From: Zoogloea sp. 1C4
GTDB lineage: Bacteria > Pseudomonadota > Gammaproteobacteria > Burkholderiales > Rhodocyclaceae
Assembly: GCF_009469605.1 (NCBI RefSeq)
Contig: NZ_SSXU01000020.1
Span: 1 to 64,000, forward strand
Reading direction: 5' to 3'
Length of the DNA stretch: 64,000 nt
The notes below the pieces were generated by a model. The model was given only the letters and a program-made list of their open reading frames with translations, did not search any database and was not told the DNA's origin. The translations under genes and the position numbers were made by a program. Below are positions 10,817 to 19,625 of this stretch, piece after piece. Numbering within the stretch: position 1 is the first letter of the stretch; each line of letters starts with the position of its first letter.

Positions 10817-11635
10817 ATGGATTTCCGTTCCAAGCTGGCTGCCGCCTGGCAGCGCCATGATTCCCTGCTGTGCGTCGGCCTCGACCCGGACGTCGCCCGC
10901 TTCCCGGCCCACCTGAAGGATCGCCCGGATGCCGTGCTGGCCTTCTGTAAGGGCATCGTCGATGCCACCGCCGACCTCGCCTGTGCCTTCAAGCCGCAGA
11001 TTGCCTACTTCGCCGCCGCCCGCGCCGAAGACCAGTTGCAGGATCTCATCGCCCACATCCACGACAAGCACCCGCAGGTGCCCGTGGTGCTCGACGCCAA
11101 GCGTGGCGACATCGGCGCCACCGCCCAGCAGTACGCCCGCGAAGCCTTCGAGCGCTTTAAGGCCGACGCGCTGACGGTCAATCCCTACATGGGCTTCGAT
11201 TCCGTCGAGCCTTATCTCGAATTTGCCGACAAGGGCCTGATCGTGCTGTGCCGCACCTCCAACCCGGGCGGTTCCGACCTGCAGAACCTGGAGATCGCTG
11301 GTGGCCGCAAGCTCTACCAGCACGTGGCCGAACTCGTGGCTGGAAAGTGGAACACCCACGGCCAGAACGCCCTGGTGGTCGGCGCGACCTTCCCGCAGGA
11401 GCTCGCCGACGTGCGCGCCATCGTGGGCGATCTGCCGCTGCTGGTGCCCGGCATCGGCGCCCAGGGCGGCGATGTGGAAGCCACCGTCAAGGCCGGTCGC
11501 ACCGCCGCAGGCACCGGGCTGATGATCTCCTCGTCCCGGGCGATCCTCTACGCCGGCAAAGGCGAGGATTTTGCCGACGCCGCCCGCAAGGTGGCCCTGG
11601 CGACCCGCGAGGAAGTCAATCTGTACCGCCGCTGA
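10817..11635 (+). CDS. pyrF: Orotidine-5'-phosphate decarboxylase (type 2)
   Basis: A 272-residue cytoplasmic enzyme making UMP from OMP in pyrimidine synthesis. The catalytic DAKRGDIG stretch is near residues 93-100, and the type 2 family signature SNPGGSD is near 155. The start ATG at 10817 begins [10 protein letters not shown], the usual N-terminus; longer frames have no support. It is monocistronic, facing away from the porin. Length matches the PyrF2 family found in betaproteobacteria and actinobacteria. Confidence 0.95.
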   Translation: MDFRSKLAAAWQRHDSLLCVGLDPDVARFPAHLKDRPDAVLAFCKGIVDATADLACAFKPQIAYFAAARAEDQLQDLIAHIHDKHPQVPVVLDAKRGDIGATAQQYAREAFERFKADALTVNPYMGFDSVEPYLEFADKGLIVLCRTSNPGGSDLQNLEIAGGRKLYQHVAELVAGKWNTHGQNALVVGATFPQELADVRAIVGDLPLLVPGIGAQGGDVEATVKAGRTAAGTGLMISSSRAILYAGKGEDFADAARKVALATREEVNLYRR

Positions 11636-11806
11636 TCGGCCCAAAAACCGCTCAACTGCGCAGAAAACCCGCCATGTTGCAGCGCCGCAGAGTAGGATGA
11701 AGGGTCTCGCAACCGGGCCGGCGCCATGCCGCTGCCCGAGCGGAGCCTATTTGTCTTGCTGAATCAGGCGCAATCCCGCGTCAAAGCACGCTCTTTTGGA
11801 ATGCCC

Positions 11807-12685
11807 ATGATCAGGCTGAAGTTCTCGGTGGAATTGAATTACGAGGTCGCTGCCCCCGGTTGCGACTTCATCTTCAACATCCACGCCGCGCACACCCGTC
11901 GTCAGCGGGTGCTGACGGAAATGATGGAGATCGGCCAGTTCCTGCTGCCGCAGGTGCACACCGACGCCGCCACTTCCAACCGCTACATGCGCCTGAAGGC
12001 CGAGCCCGGCCCGCTGCGCCTGCGCTACAGCGCCACGGTCGAAGTCCAGCACCACGTGGCGGCGCCCGAGCTCATCGCCGAGCAGCCCGTCTCGCGTCTG
12101 CCGGCCGAAGTGCTCACCTATCTCTACCCCAGTCGCTACTGTCAGTCCGACCGTCTGTTTGACGTGGCGCTGCGCGAGTTCGGGCAGTTGCGGCCCGGCT
12201 ATGCCCGGGTCAAGGCCATCTGCGACTGGGTGGCGAGCCATGTGCGCTTCAAGTCGGCCACCACCAACGCCAGCACCTCGGCGGTGGATACGCTGCACGA
12301 CCGGGTTGGCGTGTGCCGCGACTTCGCCCACCTGATGATCGCCCTGTGCCGCGCGCTCAACATGCCGGCGCGCTTTGCCACCGGGATCGACTACGGCGCC
12401 GACCCGGCCCTCGGCCCCAGCGATTTCCACGCCTATGTCGAAGTCTTCCTTGGCGACCGCTGGTATCTCTTCGATCCGTCCGGCACCGCGATCCCCATGG
12501 GGCTGATGCGCTTCGGCGTCGGCCGCGATGCCGCCGATGTCTCCTACGCGACGATCTTCGGCGGCGTGCGTGCCGAGCCGCCCAACATCTCGATCATCGC
12601 CATCGAAGACGCGTTTTCCGGTGCCGAGCTCCCACGCCGCCGGCCCGAAGCCCTGTCCACCGACGACGGCCCCATCACAGCCTGA
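11807..12685 (+). CDS. Transglutaminase-like cysteine protease/amidase family protein
   Basis: A 292-residue cytoplasmic protein of the COG1305 type with an N-terminal beta-sandwich (residues 1-110) and a transglutaminase core. The catalytic triad is visible: Cys in VGVCRDFAH (about 169), His in DFHAYVE (about 208) and Asp in FDPSG (about 223). Homologues are commonly encoded with ATP-grasp and alpha-E proteins and are proposed to act on a peptide made by that system. Those two genes are 11 kb away here. The ATG at 11807 is chosen at the start of the conserved sandwich; the ATG at 11801 is equally close. Confidence 0.88.
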   Translation: MIRLKFSVELNYEVAAPGCDFIFNIHAAHTRRQRVLTEMMEIGQFLLPQVHTDAATSNRYMRLKAEPGPLRLRYSATVEVQHHVAAPELIAEQPVSRLPAEVLTYLYPSRYCQSDRLFDVALREFGQLRPGYARVKAICDWVASHVRFKSATTNASTSAVDTLHDRVGVCRDFAHLMIALCRALNMPARFATGIDYGADPALGPSDFHAYVEVFLGDRWYLFDPSGTAIPMGLMRFGVGRDAADVSYATIFGGVRAEPPNISIIAIEDAFSGAELPRRRPEALSTDDGPITA

Positions 12686-12736
12686 CGCGCCCGAACCGGC
12701 CAAACCAATTCAGATCATTCCGACAGGAGAACCCCC

Positions 12737-13261
12737 ATGAGCACCATCGACGACATCGCCGCCCGCCACGGTTTCAGTGCCGACGCCGGCCGCGCCGCCT
12801 ATGCCGCGCTGCAGGCCGGCGGCTTCAGCCAGGCCCAGTTCAGCCACCCCGAGCTGGGTGGCATGGGCCAGTGGATGAGCGGCGGCATGATGATGATCGG
12901 CGACATGTTCAACGAAGGCCTGAAGTGGCGCGTGGGCGCGCTGCTGACCGATCTGTCCCAGCACCGCGAGCCGGTGCAGCAGGCCGCGCCGTCCTTCGGC
13001 GGCGACTTTGTGAACAACGCCAACTGGTGGCCCGCCGAGCTGGGCTATCCGTCCACCTCCGGCAGCCAGAACGACATGGCCTACGCGTGGTTCCCCAACT
13101 CTGCCAAGCTTTTGATGAAGGTGGGCAGTGACGTGTTCTCCTTCGACACCGGCGCGCTGACGATCTACGGCGTGCAGCAACAGCAGGGCGGCGGCATCGG
13201 CTCCGTGGTGCTCAACACCTCCAACGGCCCGATGGGGCTGCTCGGCCTCAACCGCTCCTGA
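12737..13261 (+). CDS. Conserved hypothetical protein
   Basis: A 174-residue soluble protein without a signal peptide, preceded by an AGGAGA ribosome site. It has an unusual Met/Gly segment (GGMGQWMSGGMMMIGDMFNE, residues 45-64) and a C-terminal part rich in Gly and Gln. Similar proteins with this Met-Gly segment occur in other betaproteobacteria, sometimes annotated with a SHOCT domain, but I see no clear SHOCT motif here. It is 51 bp after the transglutaminase gene and probably co-transcribed. Function unknown. Confidence 0.75.
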   Translation: MSTIDDIAARHGFSADAGRAAYAALQAGGFSQAQFSHPELGGMGQWMSGGMMMIGDMFNEGLKWRVGALLTDLSQHREPVQQAAPSFGGDFVNNANWWPAELGYPSTSGSQNDMAYAWFPNSAKLLMKVGSDVFSFDTGALTIYGVQQQQGGGIGSVVLNTSNGPMGLLGLNRS

Positions 13262-13265
13262 CCTT

Positions 13266-13877
13266 TCAGGGCCTGCGCCGCCACACCACACAGCGGTTGT
13301 TGGCGGGCATGGCCCGGTCTTCCACCAGCGCAAAGCCCCGGGCCCGGGCGAGGGCATCGACGGCCTCCAGGTCGCGGATGCCACGCTTCGGATCGTCGGC
13401 CCGCAGCGCCGCATCGAAGGCGGCGTTGCTCTCGCTGGTGAACTTTCCCCCCTCATTGAACGGCCCGTAGATCGCCAGCAGCGCGTCGGCGCCGAGCGCG
13501 CCATCGAGCCCGGCAAAGAAAGCCTCCACCTCCGGCCAGCCCATGATGTGCAGGGTGTTCGACGAGAACGCCGCGTCGAAGCCGCCCGCCGGCCATGGGC
13601 GGGTCACGTCCAGTTCGAGCGGCAGCGGGGTGTTGGGTAGCGCCGCCTGATTCAGCCACAGGCGGATGCCCGCCAGCCACTGGGGCCGGTCGCTGGTCTG
13701 CCAGACGAGGTGGGGCAGGGCTGCGGCAAAATGTACCGCGTGCTGGCCGGTGCCCGAGCCCACCTCCAGCACCCGACGCCGGTCGGCAAAGTGCTCGCGC
13801 AGCACCTCAAGGATCGGGCCGCGGTTGCGTTCGCAGGCGGCCGACCAGGGTTTCTCGGGCTGGATCTCCATCATCAT
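13266..13877 (-). CDS. DUF938 SAM-dependent methyltransferase
   Basis: A 203-residue protein of the DUF938 class I methyltransferase family. Family hallmarks are KPWSAACERNRGPIL at the N-terminus, the SAM motif I LEVGSGTGQHAVHFA near residue 37, and YGPFNEGGKFTSESNAAFD near 140. The substrate is unknown. Three consecutive ATG codons (13877, 13874, 13871) can start it; the first overlaps the LysR stop codon, suggesting translational coupling. Confidence 0.88.
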   Translation of the reverse strand: MMMEIQPEKPWSAACERNRGPILEVLREHFADRRRVLEVGSGTGQHAVHFAAALPHLVWQTSDRPQWLAGIRLWLNQAALPNTPLPLELDVTRPWPAGGFDAAFSSNTLHIMGWPEVEAFFAGLDGALGADALLAIYGPFNEGGKFTSESNAAFDAALRADDPKRGIRDLEAVDALARARGFALVEDRAMPANNRCVVWRRRP

Positions 13878-14776
13878 TGCAGCGCTCCGTGTTCGCCGAG
13901 CTTCGCCGCAAGGCTGCCGGCAAAGGCCTCCCGCGCCGGCTGACGGCTGCGGGCCTTGTGCCAGATCATCACCGTCGTCACCCACGCCACGTCATCCGGC
14001 ACCGGATGCACCCGAAGCACGCCGGCCGTTCCGGCAAGCTGCCCGCCAATGATCGCCCGCGGCACCAGGCTCACCCCCATCCCCGCCGCCACGCAACCGA
14101 CGATCGCCTCGAAGGTGCCGAAGCTGCTGGTGCGGGCGATGGGCACGCCGTCGCGCCACAGCCAGTCGAGCAGGCGCTGGCGATAGCTGCAGCCCTCGCG
14201 GAAGGTGATCAGCTCCACCGGCCCGCGGGCGACAAGATCGGCGCTGGAGGCGATCGGCGCCCAGTCGGCGGCGCTGATGAGCACCAGCTCCTCGCGGATT
14301 ACCGGCAGCTGTTCGAGATCCGGATGCTTGATCGGGCCTGCGACGAGGGCCGCATCAAGCTGATGGGCCAGCACGTCCTGCACCAGCCCGGCGGTGTGGG
14401 AGGTGGCAAGGCGCAGCTCGACCTGGGGATGACGCCGCCGGAAGTCCGCGATCACCGCCGGCAGGCGGGTGGCGGCGGTGGTTTCCATCGACCCCAGCCG
14501 CAGCAACCCTTGCGGTGCGGCGGCGCTGCGCACGGCGTCGCGGGCCTCGTCGGCCAGATTGAGCAGGCGGTCGGCGTAGCTTTCCAGCAGGCTTCCGGCC
14601 GGCGTGATCACCAAACGCCGATTGATGCGGTCAAACAGCGGGGTGCCAAGGCTTTCTTCCAGCAGGCGCAGGCGGGTGGTGACGTTGGACTGCACCGTGT
14701 GGAGGCGCTGGGCGGCGCGGGTGACGCTGCCTTCCTCGGCCACGGCACGAAAGAGGCGAAGATCGGCGAGATCCAT
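13874..14776 (-). CDS. LysR-family transcriptional regulator
   Basis: A 300-residue regulator with an N-terminal winged helix-turn-helix (residues about 3-62: LRLFRAVAEEGSVTRAAQRL, QSNVTTRLRLLE) and a PBP-type effector domain (about 90-290). It is divergent from an MFS exporter and two tautomerases, which it probably controls. Its effector is unknown. The ATG at 14776 is chosen, with AAAGAG upstream; an ATG at 14782 adds two residues. Confidence 0.9.
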   Translation of the reverse strand: MDLADLRLFRAVAEEGSVTRAAQRLHTVQSNVTTRLRLLEESLGTPLFDRINRRLVITPAGSLLESYADRLLNLADEARDAVRSAAAPQGLLRLGSMETTAATRLPAVIADFRRRHPQVELRLATSHTAGLVQDVLAHQLDAALVAGPIKHPDLEQLPVIREELVLISAADWAPIASSADLVARGPVELITFREGCSYRQRLLDWLWRDGVPIARTSSFGTFEAIVGCVAAGMGVSLVPRAIIGGQLAGTAGVLRVHPVPDDVAWVTTVMIWHKARSRQPAREAFAGSLAAKLGEHGALQ

Positions 14777-14874
14777 GATCATCTCTTTTTGTGATGGAGT
14801 TGATCCTATTAAATCATTTTTAGTGCTGATCTGTCGCGCGTAACCTGCACGCATCCGAAACCGGGAGAGCCGTC

Positions 14875-16050
14875 ATGCGCAGCACCACCGTTCCAGTTCC
14901 ATCCGTCCTGTCCAGCCCGCCGGTCATTGCCGCCGCCGGGCTGCTCTCCTTGCTGCTGGCCATGGGCATTGGCCGCTTCGCCTTTACCGCGCTGCTCCCC
15001 CAGATGCGCGATGACGGGCTGGTGGACATCGGCAGCGCCGGCCTGCTGGCCGCGATGAACTACCTGGGCTACCTGGCAGGGGCGCTGTGGGCGGCCTTCA
15101 GCCGCAACGCCGATCCGGCCCGTCGGCTGGCTGGCGGACTCATCGCCAGTGTGCTCACCACTCTGGCGATGAGCGTCGACCTGGGCTTTGGCGGCTGGTG
15201 CGCGCTGCGCTTCGTGTCGGGCGTGGCGAGCGCGGCGGTTTATGTCTACGCCACCGGCATCGTGCTGCGCAGTTTGGCCGACGTGGGCGCGGCGGGGTGG
15301 AGCGCGCTGCATTACATGGGTGTCGGCGCGGGTATCGTCACCTCGGCCATCGTCGCGCAGAACCTTGCCGGCGGCGCTCTTGTCGGGTGGCGGATGCTGG
15401 GCCTGGTGGCCGGCGTGGCGGCTTTGGTGGTGGGCGCCGTGCTGGTGCCCCGCGGGCGCGTGGTACCGCTTGCGGGCGCAGCGCCCGTCACCCCTGCGGT
15501 GGCGCCACCGCTGGGGTGGCTGGCGGCGGCTTACGGGCTGGCCGGGTTTGGCTACATCGTCAATGCAACCTTCCTGCCGACCATCCTGCGCAGCCAGTCG
15601 GGCACCGCCGACGCGGCGCTCACCGGCTGGCTGGTGGTGGGCCTCGCGGCGCTGCCGGCTACCGCCCTGTGGGTGCGGCTGTCGTTCCGCCGCGGCGTGT
15701 ATCCGGTGCTGATCGCCGCGACGTTGATCCAGGCCGTCGGCGTGGCGCTGCCGGTGCTGGTGGATGGGGTGGCCTCGGCGATGGCCGGCGCGGTGCTGCT
15801 GGGCGGCACCTTCATGGGCATCGCCGGGCTGGCCCAGTGGCTGGCGCGGGTGCCGGACGCCCAGACCACCGCCCGCCGGATCGGGCTGATCACCGCCTGT
15901 TATGGCGTCGGGCAGATCGTCGGGCCGCTGCTGGTGGCGGTGCGCGGGCGCGACGCCGGCTTCGAACTGCCGGTGCTGCTGGCCGCCGCCGCGCTGGTGC
16001 TGAGCGCACTGCTGCTGGAAGTCTCGCGCCGCCGGGAGCGGCTGGGCTGA
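14875..16050 (+). CDS. YbfB/YjiJ family MFS transporter
   Basis: A 391-residue inner-membrane protein with about 12 hydrophobic segments. The N-terminal MGIGRFAFTALLPQM motif (about residues 30-44) and GYLAGAL near 62 are characteristic of the YbfB/YjiJ branch of the major facilitator superfamily. The substrate is unknown. It heads a plus-strand unit with two tautomerase genes and is divergent from the LysR gene. Confidence 0.9.
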   Translation: MRSTTVPVPSVLSSPPVIAAAGLLSLLLAMGIGRFAFTALLPQMRDDGLVDIGSAGLLAAMNYLGYLAGALWAAFSRNADPARRLAGGLIASVLTTLAMSVDLGFGGWCALRFVSGVASAAVYVYATGIVLRSLADVGAAGWSALHYMGVGAGIVTSAIVAQNLAGGALVGWRMLGLVAGVAALVVGAVLVPRGRVVPLAGAAPVTPAVAPPLGWLAAAYGLAGFGYIVNATFLPTILRSQSGTADAALTGWLVVGLAALPATALWVRLSFRRGVYPVLIAATLIQAVGVALPVLVDGVASAMAGAVLLGGTFMGIAGLAQWLARVPDAQTTARRIGLITACYGVGQIVGPLLVAVRGRDAGFELPVLLAAAALVLSALLLEVSRRRERLG

Positions 16051-16086
16051 TCGGTTATCCATCTCACACGCAAAGGAGAACTCACC

Positions 16087-16482
16087 ATGCCTTATCTGAA
16101 ACTCGCCTACGCCTCGCCCGCTGCCGTCGCCACCGCAGAGCTTGCAGCGACGCTTACCCGTATCACCGTTGATCTGCTCGGCAAGAAGCGCGAGCTGACC
16201 GTGGTCGCCATCGAACCTCTGCCGGTGAGTGGCTGGTTCGTGGGCGGCGCGGTGCTGGAGGCAGGGGAGTCTGGCGCAGTGCTGGAGATCCGCATCACCG
16301 AGGGCACCAACACCAAGGCCCAGAAGGCGGCCTTCATCCGCGCCGCCTTCGAGGCGCTGGCCGCGGCGCTGCCCGGGCTGAACCCGGCGAGCTACGTGAC
16401 CCTCCACGAACCGCCCGCCGACGCCTGGGGCTATTCGGGCAAAACCCAGGAATACCGTTTCATCCACAGCCAGATGCTGTAA
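16087..16482 (+). CDS. Tautomerase-superfamily protein, 131 residues
   Basis: It starts MPYLKLAY, so an N-terminal proline is available after Met removal, as required for the tautomerase general base. At 131 residues it has the two-unit length of the cis-CaaD/MIF-like branches rather than a single 4-OT unit. The start has an AAGGAG site. Its position between an MFS exporter and a 4-OT-like gene suggests that the operon handles a small organic acid or enol compound. Confidence 0.8.
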   Translation: MPYLKLAYASPAAVATAELAATLTRITVDLLGKKRELTVVAIEPLPVSGWFVGGAVLEAGESGAVLEIRITEGTNTKAQKAAFIRAAFEALAAALPGLNPASYVTLHEPPADAWGYSGKTQEYRFIHSQML

Positions 16483-16511
16483 GCCAACCCACCCGACCCC
16501 GGAGAGAAACC

Positions 16512-16733
16512 ATGCCCTACGTGAACATCCGCATCACCCGCGAAGGCGCCACCGCCGAACAGAAGGCCGCGCTGATCGAAGGCGTCACCCAGCTCCTTCA
16601 GGACGTGCTGGGCAAGAACCGCTCGACCACCTTCGTCATCATCGACGAGGTGGAAACCGACAACTGGGGCATCGGCGGCGAGCCGGTGACAAAGCTGCGC
16701 GCGGCCGCGAAAGCCGCGCGCGGCGAGATATGA
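16512..16733 (+). CDS. 4-oxalocrotonate tautomerase-like protein
   Basis: A 73-residue protein starting MPYVNIRITREGATAEQKAA, the classic 4-OT fold with catalytic Pro1 after Met removal and a conserved Arg at about position 38 (KNRSTTFV). 4-OT enzymes interconvert unconjugated and conjugated enones. It is preceded by GGAGAG and is 29 bp from the previous tautomerase. A GC-rich hairpin (GCGCGCGGC...GCCGCGCGC) overlaps the end of the gene. Confidence 0.88.
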   Translation: MPYVNIRITREGATAEQKAALIEGVTQLLQDVLGKNRSTTFVIIDEVETDNWGIGGEPVTKLRAAAKAARGEI

Positions 16734-16737
16734 GTTT

Positions 16738-16756
16738 GAGAATCAGTCGCATTTAC
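16738..16756. promoter_or_regulatory. Fur-box-like site upstream of fbpA
   Basis: GAGAATCAGTCGCATTTAC matches the 19-bp Fur consensus at 11 positions by eye. It sits 71 bp upstream of the periplasmic iron-binding protein gene. Confidence 0.5.
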
Positions 16757-16827
16757 ATTTTCAGGAAGTCTGGTTAGACTCGGTGCATCGAATTTTCGTA
16801 TGCGCCATTTTTTCCGGAGTCCAACCG

Positions 16828-17844
16828 ATGAACTGCAAGTCCACCGTGCTCGCCGCAGCCCTCGCTGGCATCGCCTTCGGCGCCCAGGCCGACGACAAGG
16901 AACTCAACCTTTACTCGGCCCGGCATTACCAGACGGATGAAGCGCTCTACAGCGACTTCACCAAGCAGACGGGCATCCGCATCAATCGGATTGAGGGCAA
17001 GGAAGACGAGCTCCTCGAGCGCATCCGCAACGAAGGCGCCAACAGCCCGGCCGACATCCTGCTCACCGTGGATGCCGCGCGCCTCGCCAAAGCCCACGAG
17101 CTGGGCCTGTTCGTGCCGGTGAAGTCGAAGGTGCTGGAATCGCGCATCCCGGCTCATCTTCGCGCGGACGACTGGTTCTCGTTCTCGACCCGCGCCCGGG
17201 TCATCATCTACAACAAGCTGGGCGTGAAGGCCGACGAGGTGCGTAATTATGACGACCTCGCGAAGCCCACGCTTAAGGGCAAGCTGTGTTCCCGCTCGGG
17301 TTCGCACCCTTACAACCTGTCCCTCGGCGCCTCGGTGATCGCTCACCAGGGCGAGGGCAGGGCCGAGGAGTGGGCCCGCGGCATGGTGGCCAACTTTGCC
17401 CGCGCGCCCAAGGGCGGCGACACCGACCAGATCAAGGCCGTGGCGGCGGGTGAATGCCAGGTGGCGCTCTCCAACACCTATTACATCGCCCGCATGATGC
17501 GCTCGACCAAGCCGGAAGACGTGAAGGCGATGGAGCGGGTTGGCGTGGTGTGGCCCAACCAGGCGAGCACCGGCACCCACATCAACGTGTCCGGCGCCGG
17601 CGTGCTGAAGTACGCCCCGCACAAGGAAGCCGCGGTGAAGTTCCTTGAATACCTCGCCTCGGACGACGCCCAGCGCTACTTTGCCGACGGCAACAACGAG
17701 TGGCCGGTGGTCGATTCGGTCAAGGTGAGTAACAAGGCCCTCGACGCCCTCGGCAAGTTCAAGGCCGACACCCTGCCGGTAAAGAAGCTGGAGATGTATC
17801 AGGTGAAGGCCCAGATGATCTACGACCGGGCCGGCTACAAGTAA
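16828..17844 (+). CDS. fbpA: Ferric-iron ABC transporter, periplasmic binding protein
   Basis: A 338-residue Fe(3+)-binding protein. The signal peptide MNCKSTVLAAALAGIAFGAQA is cleaved near residue 21. The mature protein starts with the family motif LNLYSARHYQTDEALY. Adjacent tyrosines in SNTYYIARM (near 225) match the paired Fe-ligating tyrosines of FbpA/FutA. A CGGAG ribosome site supports the ATG at 16828. It binds ferric iron in the periplasm and passes it to the FbpB/FbpC pair encoded just downstream on other transcripts. Confidence 0.93.
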   Translation: MNCKSTVLAAALAGIAFGAQADDKELNLYSARHYQTDEALYSDFTKQTGIRINRIEGKEDELLERIRNEGANSPADILLTVDAARLAKAHELGLFVPVKSKVLESRIPAHLRADDWFSFSTRARVIIYNKLGVKADEVRNYDDLAKPTLKGKLCSRSGSHPYNLSLGASVIAHQGEGRAEEWARGMVANFARAPKGGDTDQIKAVAAGECQVALSNTYYIARMMRSTKPEDVKAMERVGVVWPNQASTGTHINVSGAGVLKYAPHKEAAVKFLEYLASDDAQRYFADGNNEWPVVDSVKVSNKALDALGKFKADTLPVKKLEMYQVKAQMIYDRAGYK

Positions 17845-17862
17845 TCGCGGTGCTTCCGCACC

Positions 17863-17902
17863 AAACAGAAACGCCCCGCAATGCCGGGGCGTTTCTGTTT
17901 TT
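17863..17902. terminator. Bidirectional terminator between fbpA and fbpB
   Basis: A 16-bp perfect stem (ACAGAAACGCCCCG / CGGGGCGTTTCTGT core) with a six-base loop and a T-run on the plus side. A T-rich tail also follows on the minus side. It separates the convergent fbpA and fbpB genes. Confidence 0.92.
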
Positions 17903-17920
17903 GCGAGCGGATGGAAGCGG

Positions 17921-19585
17921 CTACTTCCGATCCCGCGCGATCTGCCGGGACAGGGCGATCAGCGGCAGCAGGCCCACCGCGACGATCGCCAGCGCGGCGG
18001 TGGAGGCTTCGGCGAGCCGCTCGTCGGAAGCCAGCGTGTAGGCCTGAGTGGCCAGCGTGTCGAAGTTGAAAGGGCGCATCACCAGCGTGGCGGGCAGCTC
18101 CTTCATCACATCCACGAACACCAGCAGCCCGGCGGTGAACAGGCTGCCCCGCAGGATGGGCACATGCACCCGGCGCAGGGTGTGCCCCTGGCCCAGACCC
18201 AGACTGCGGGCGGCGTCGTCCATGCTCGGGGTGATCTTGGCGAGGCTGGCGTCCACGGTCTGCAGCGCCACCGACAGGAAGCGCGCCAGGTAGGCGTAGA
18301 TCAGCGCCGCGATGCCGCCGGTAAGCAGCAGGCCCGGGTTGGTGCCGAACCACGCCTCCCACTGCCCGGCCAGCCAGTTGTCGAGCCGGGTGACGGGGAT
18401 CAGCACGCCCACCGCGATCACCGTGCCCGGCACCGCGTAGCCCAGGCCGACCATCCGGTTGAGGCCGGTGGCGAGGAGCGTCTTCGACAGCCGCGCGCTA
18501 TAGGCCAACAGCACCGCCAACAGCACGGCGATGAGCGCGGTGGTCCCCGCCAGGGTGAAGCTGTTGCGGCCCAGCATCACGAAGCGCTCGCCGAACTGGG
18601 CGTCGCCTTCACCCAGCGCCATCCGCAGCAGCAGCCCGCCCGGCAGCAGGAAGCCCAGCACTAGCGGGGTGAGGCAGGCGAGGGTAGCCGCCAGCCCGGC
18701 CACGCCCGACAGGCGCGGCGCCGGCGGACGATGCCGGTTGGAGGTGTTGTGATAGCGCGCGCGGCCGCGGGTGATCCGCTCGATGGCCACCAGCAGCAGC
18801 ACAAAGCCAAGCAGGATCGCCGCCAGCTGGGCCGAGGCGATCCGGTCGCCGAGGGAGAACCACGCCCGGTAGATGCCGGTGGTGAAGGTGTTGACCGCGA
18901 AGTAGGCCACCGTGCCGTAGTCGGCCAGGGTTTCCATCAAGGCCAGCGCCACGCCGGCAGCGATGGCTGGGCGGGCCAGCGGCAGCGATACGCTGAAGAA
19001 CGCCCGCCACGGCCCGATGCCCAGGGTACGCGCAGCCTCCAGCACGCCGCCGGCCCGCTCCAGAAATGCCGTGCGAGCGAGCAGATAGACGTAGGGGTAG
19101 AGCACGAAGACGAACATCAGCATCGCGCCGGGCAGGGTGCGGATGTCGGGAAAGTAGTAGTCGCCGAACTCCCAGCCGAAGGCGTCGCGCAGGGCCGTCT
19201 GCACCGGGCCGACAAACTGCAGGAAATCGGTGTAAACATAGGCCATCACGTAGGCCGGCATCGCCAGGGGCAGCACCAGCGCCCAGTCGAACACGCGCCG
19301 GCCCGGGAAGTCATGCATCGTGGTGAGCCACGCGGTGGCGACGCCGACGGTCGCCACACCCACGCCCACGCCCAGGCACAGGGCCAGGGAGTTCTGGATG
19401 TATTCGGGCAGCACGGTGGCGGCGAGGTGGCTCCAGGTGGCGCTGGTGCCACCGGCGAGCAGGTTGAAACCCACGCTGGCAACAGGCAATCCGGCCAGCA
19501 GCGCAACCGCTAGCGCCGTGATGACCAGCGGCGAGAGATGTCGGGAAACCGCGCCGAGCGGCGGAGAAGGAAGTCGTGAGCTCAT
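17921..19585 (-). CDS. fbpB: Ferric-iron ABC transporter, fused permease
   Basis: A 554-residue inner-membrane protein with two BPD_transp_1 permease halves of about six segments each. Each half has an EAA coupling loop: EAARTLGIGPWRAFF (around residue 190) and DDAARSLGLGQGHTL (around 465). This is the usual fused FbpB layout. The ATG at 19585 is chosen; an alternative further upstream would run through the Fur-like site. It is divergent from the ATPase gene with 40 bp between start codons. Confidence 0.93.
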   Translation of the reverse strand: MSSRLPSPPLGAVSRHLSPLVITALAVALLAGLPVASVGFNLLAGGTSATWSHLAATVLPEYIQNSLALCLGVGVGVATVGVATAWLTTMHDFPGRRVFDWALVLPLAMPAYVMAYVYTDFLQFVGPVQTALRDAFGWEFGDYYFPDIRTLPGAMLMFVFVLYPYVYLLARTAFLERAGGVLEAARTLGIGPWRAFFSVSLPLARPAIAAGVALALMETLADYGTVAYFAVNTFTTGIYRAWFSLGDRIASAQLAAILLGFVLLLVAIERITRGRARYHNTSNRHRPPAPRLSGVAGLAATLACLTPLVLGFLLPGGLLLRMALGEGDAQFGERFVMLGRNSFTLAGTTALIAVLLAVLLAYSARLSKTLLATGLNRMVGLGYAVPGTVIAVGVLIPVTRLDNWLAGQWEAWFGTNPGLLLTGGIAALIYAYLARFLSVALQTVDASLAKITPSMDDAARSLGLGQGHTLRRVHVPILRGSLFTAGLLVFVDVMKELPATLVMRPFNFDTLATQAYTLASDERLAEASTAALAIVAVGLLPLIALSRQIARDRK

Positions 19586-19606
19586 GGCATTCTTTTTGGC
19601 CTGGAT

Positions 19607-19625
19607 GAGAATTATAATTGATTGC
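19607..19625. promoter_or_regulatory. Fur-box-like site between fbpB and fbpC
   Basis: GAGAATTATAATTGATTGC matches the 19-bp Fur consensus at 12 positions by eye. It lies in the 40-bp gap between two divergent starts, directly abutting the fbpC ATG, so one bound repressor could shut off both genes. Confidence 0.55.

Noticed and set aside
16697-16721. Terminator at the end of the 4-OT gene
   Set aside because: A GC-rich hairpin is present but lies within the coding sequence and has no T-run.
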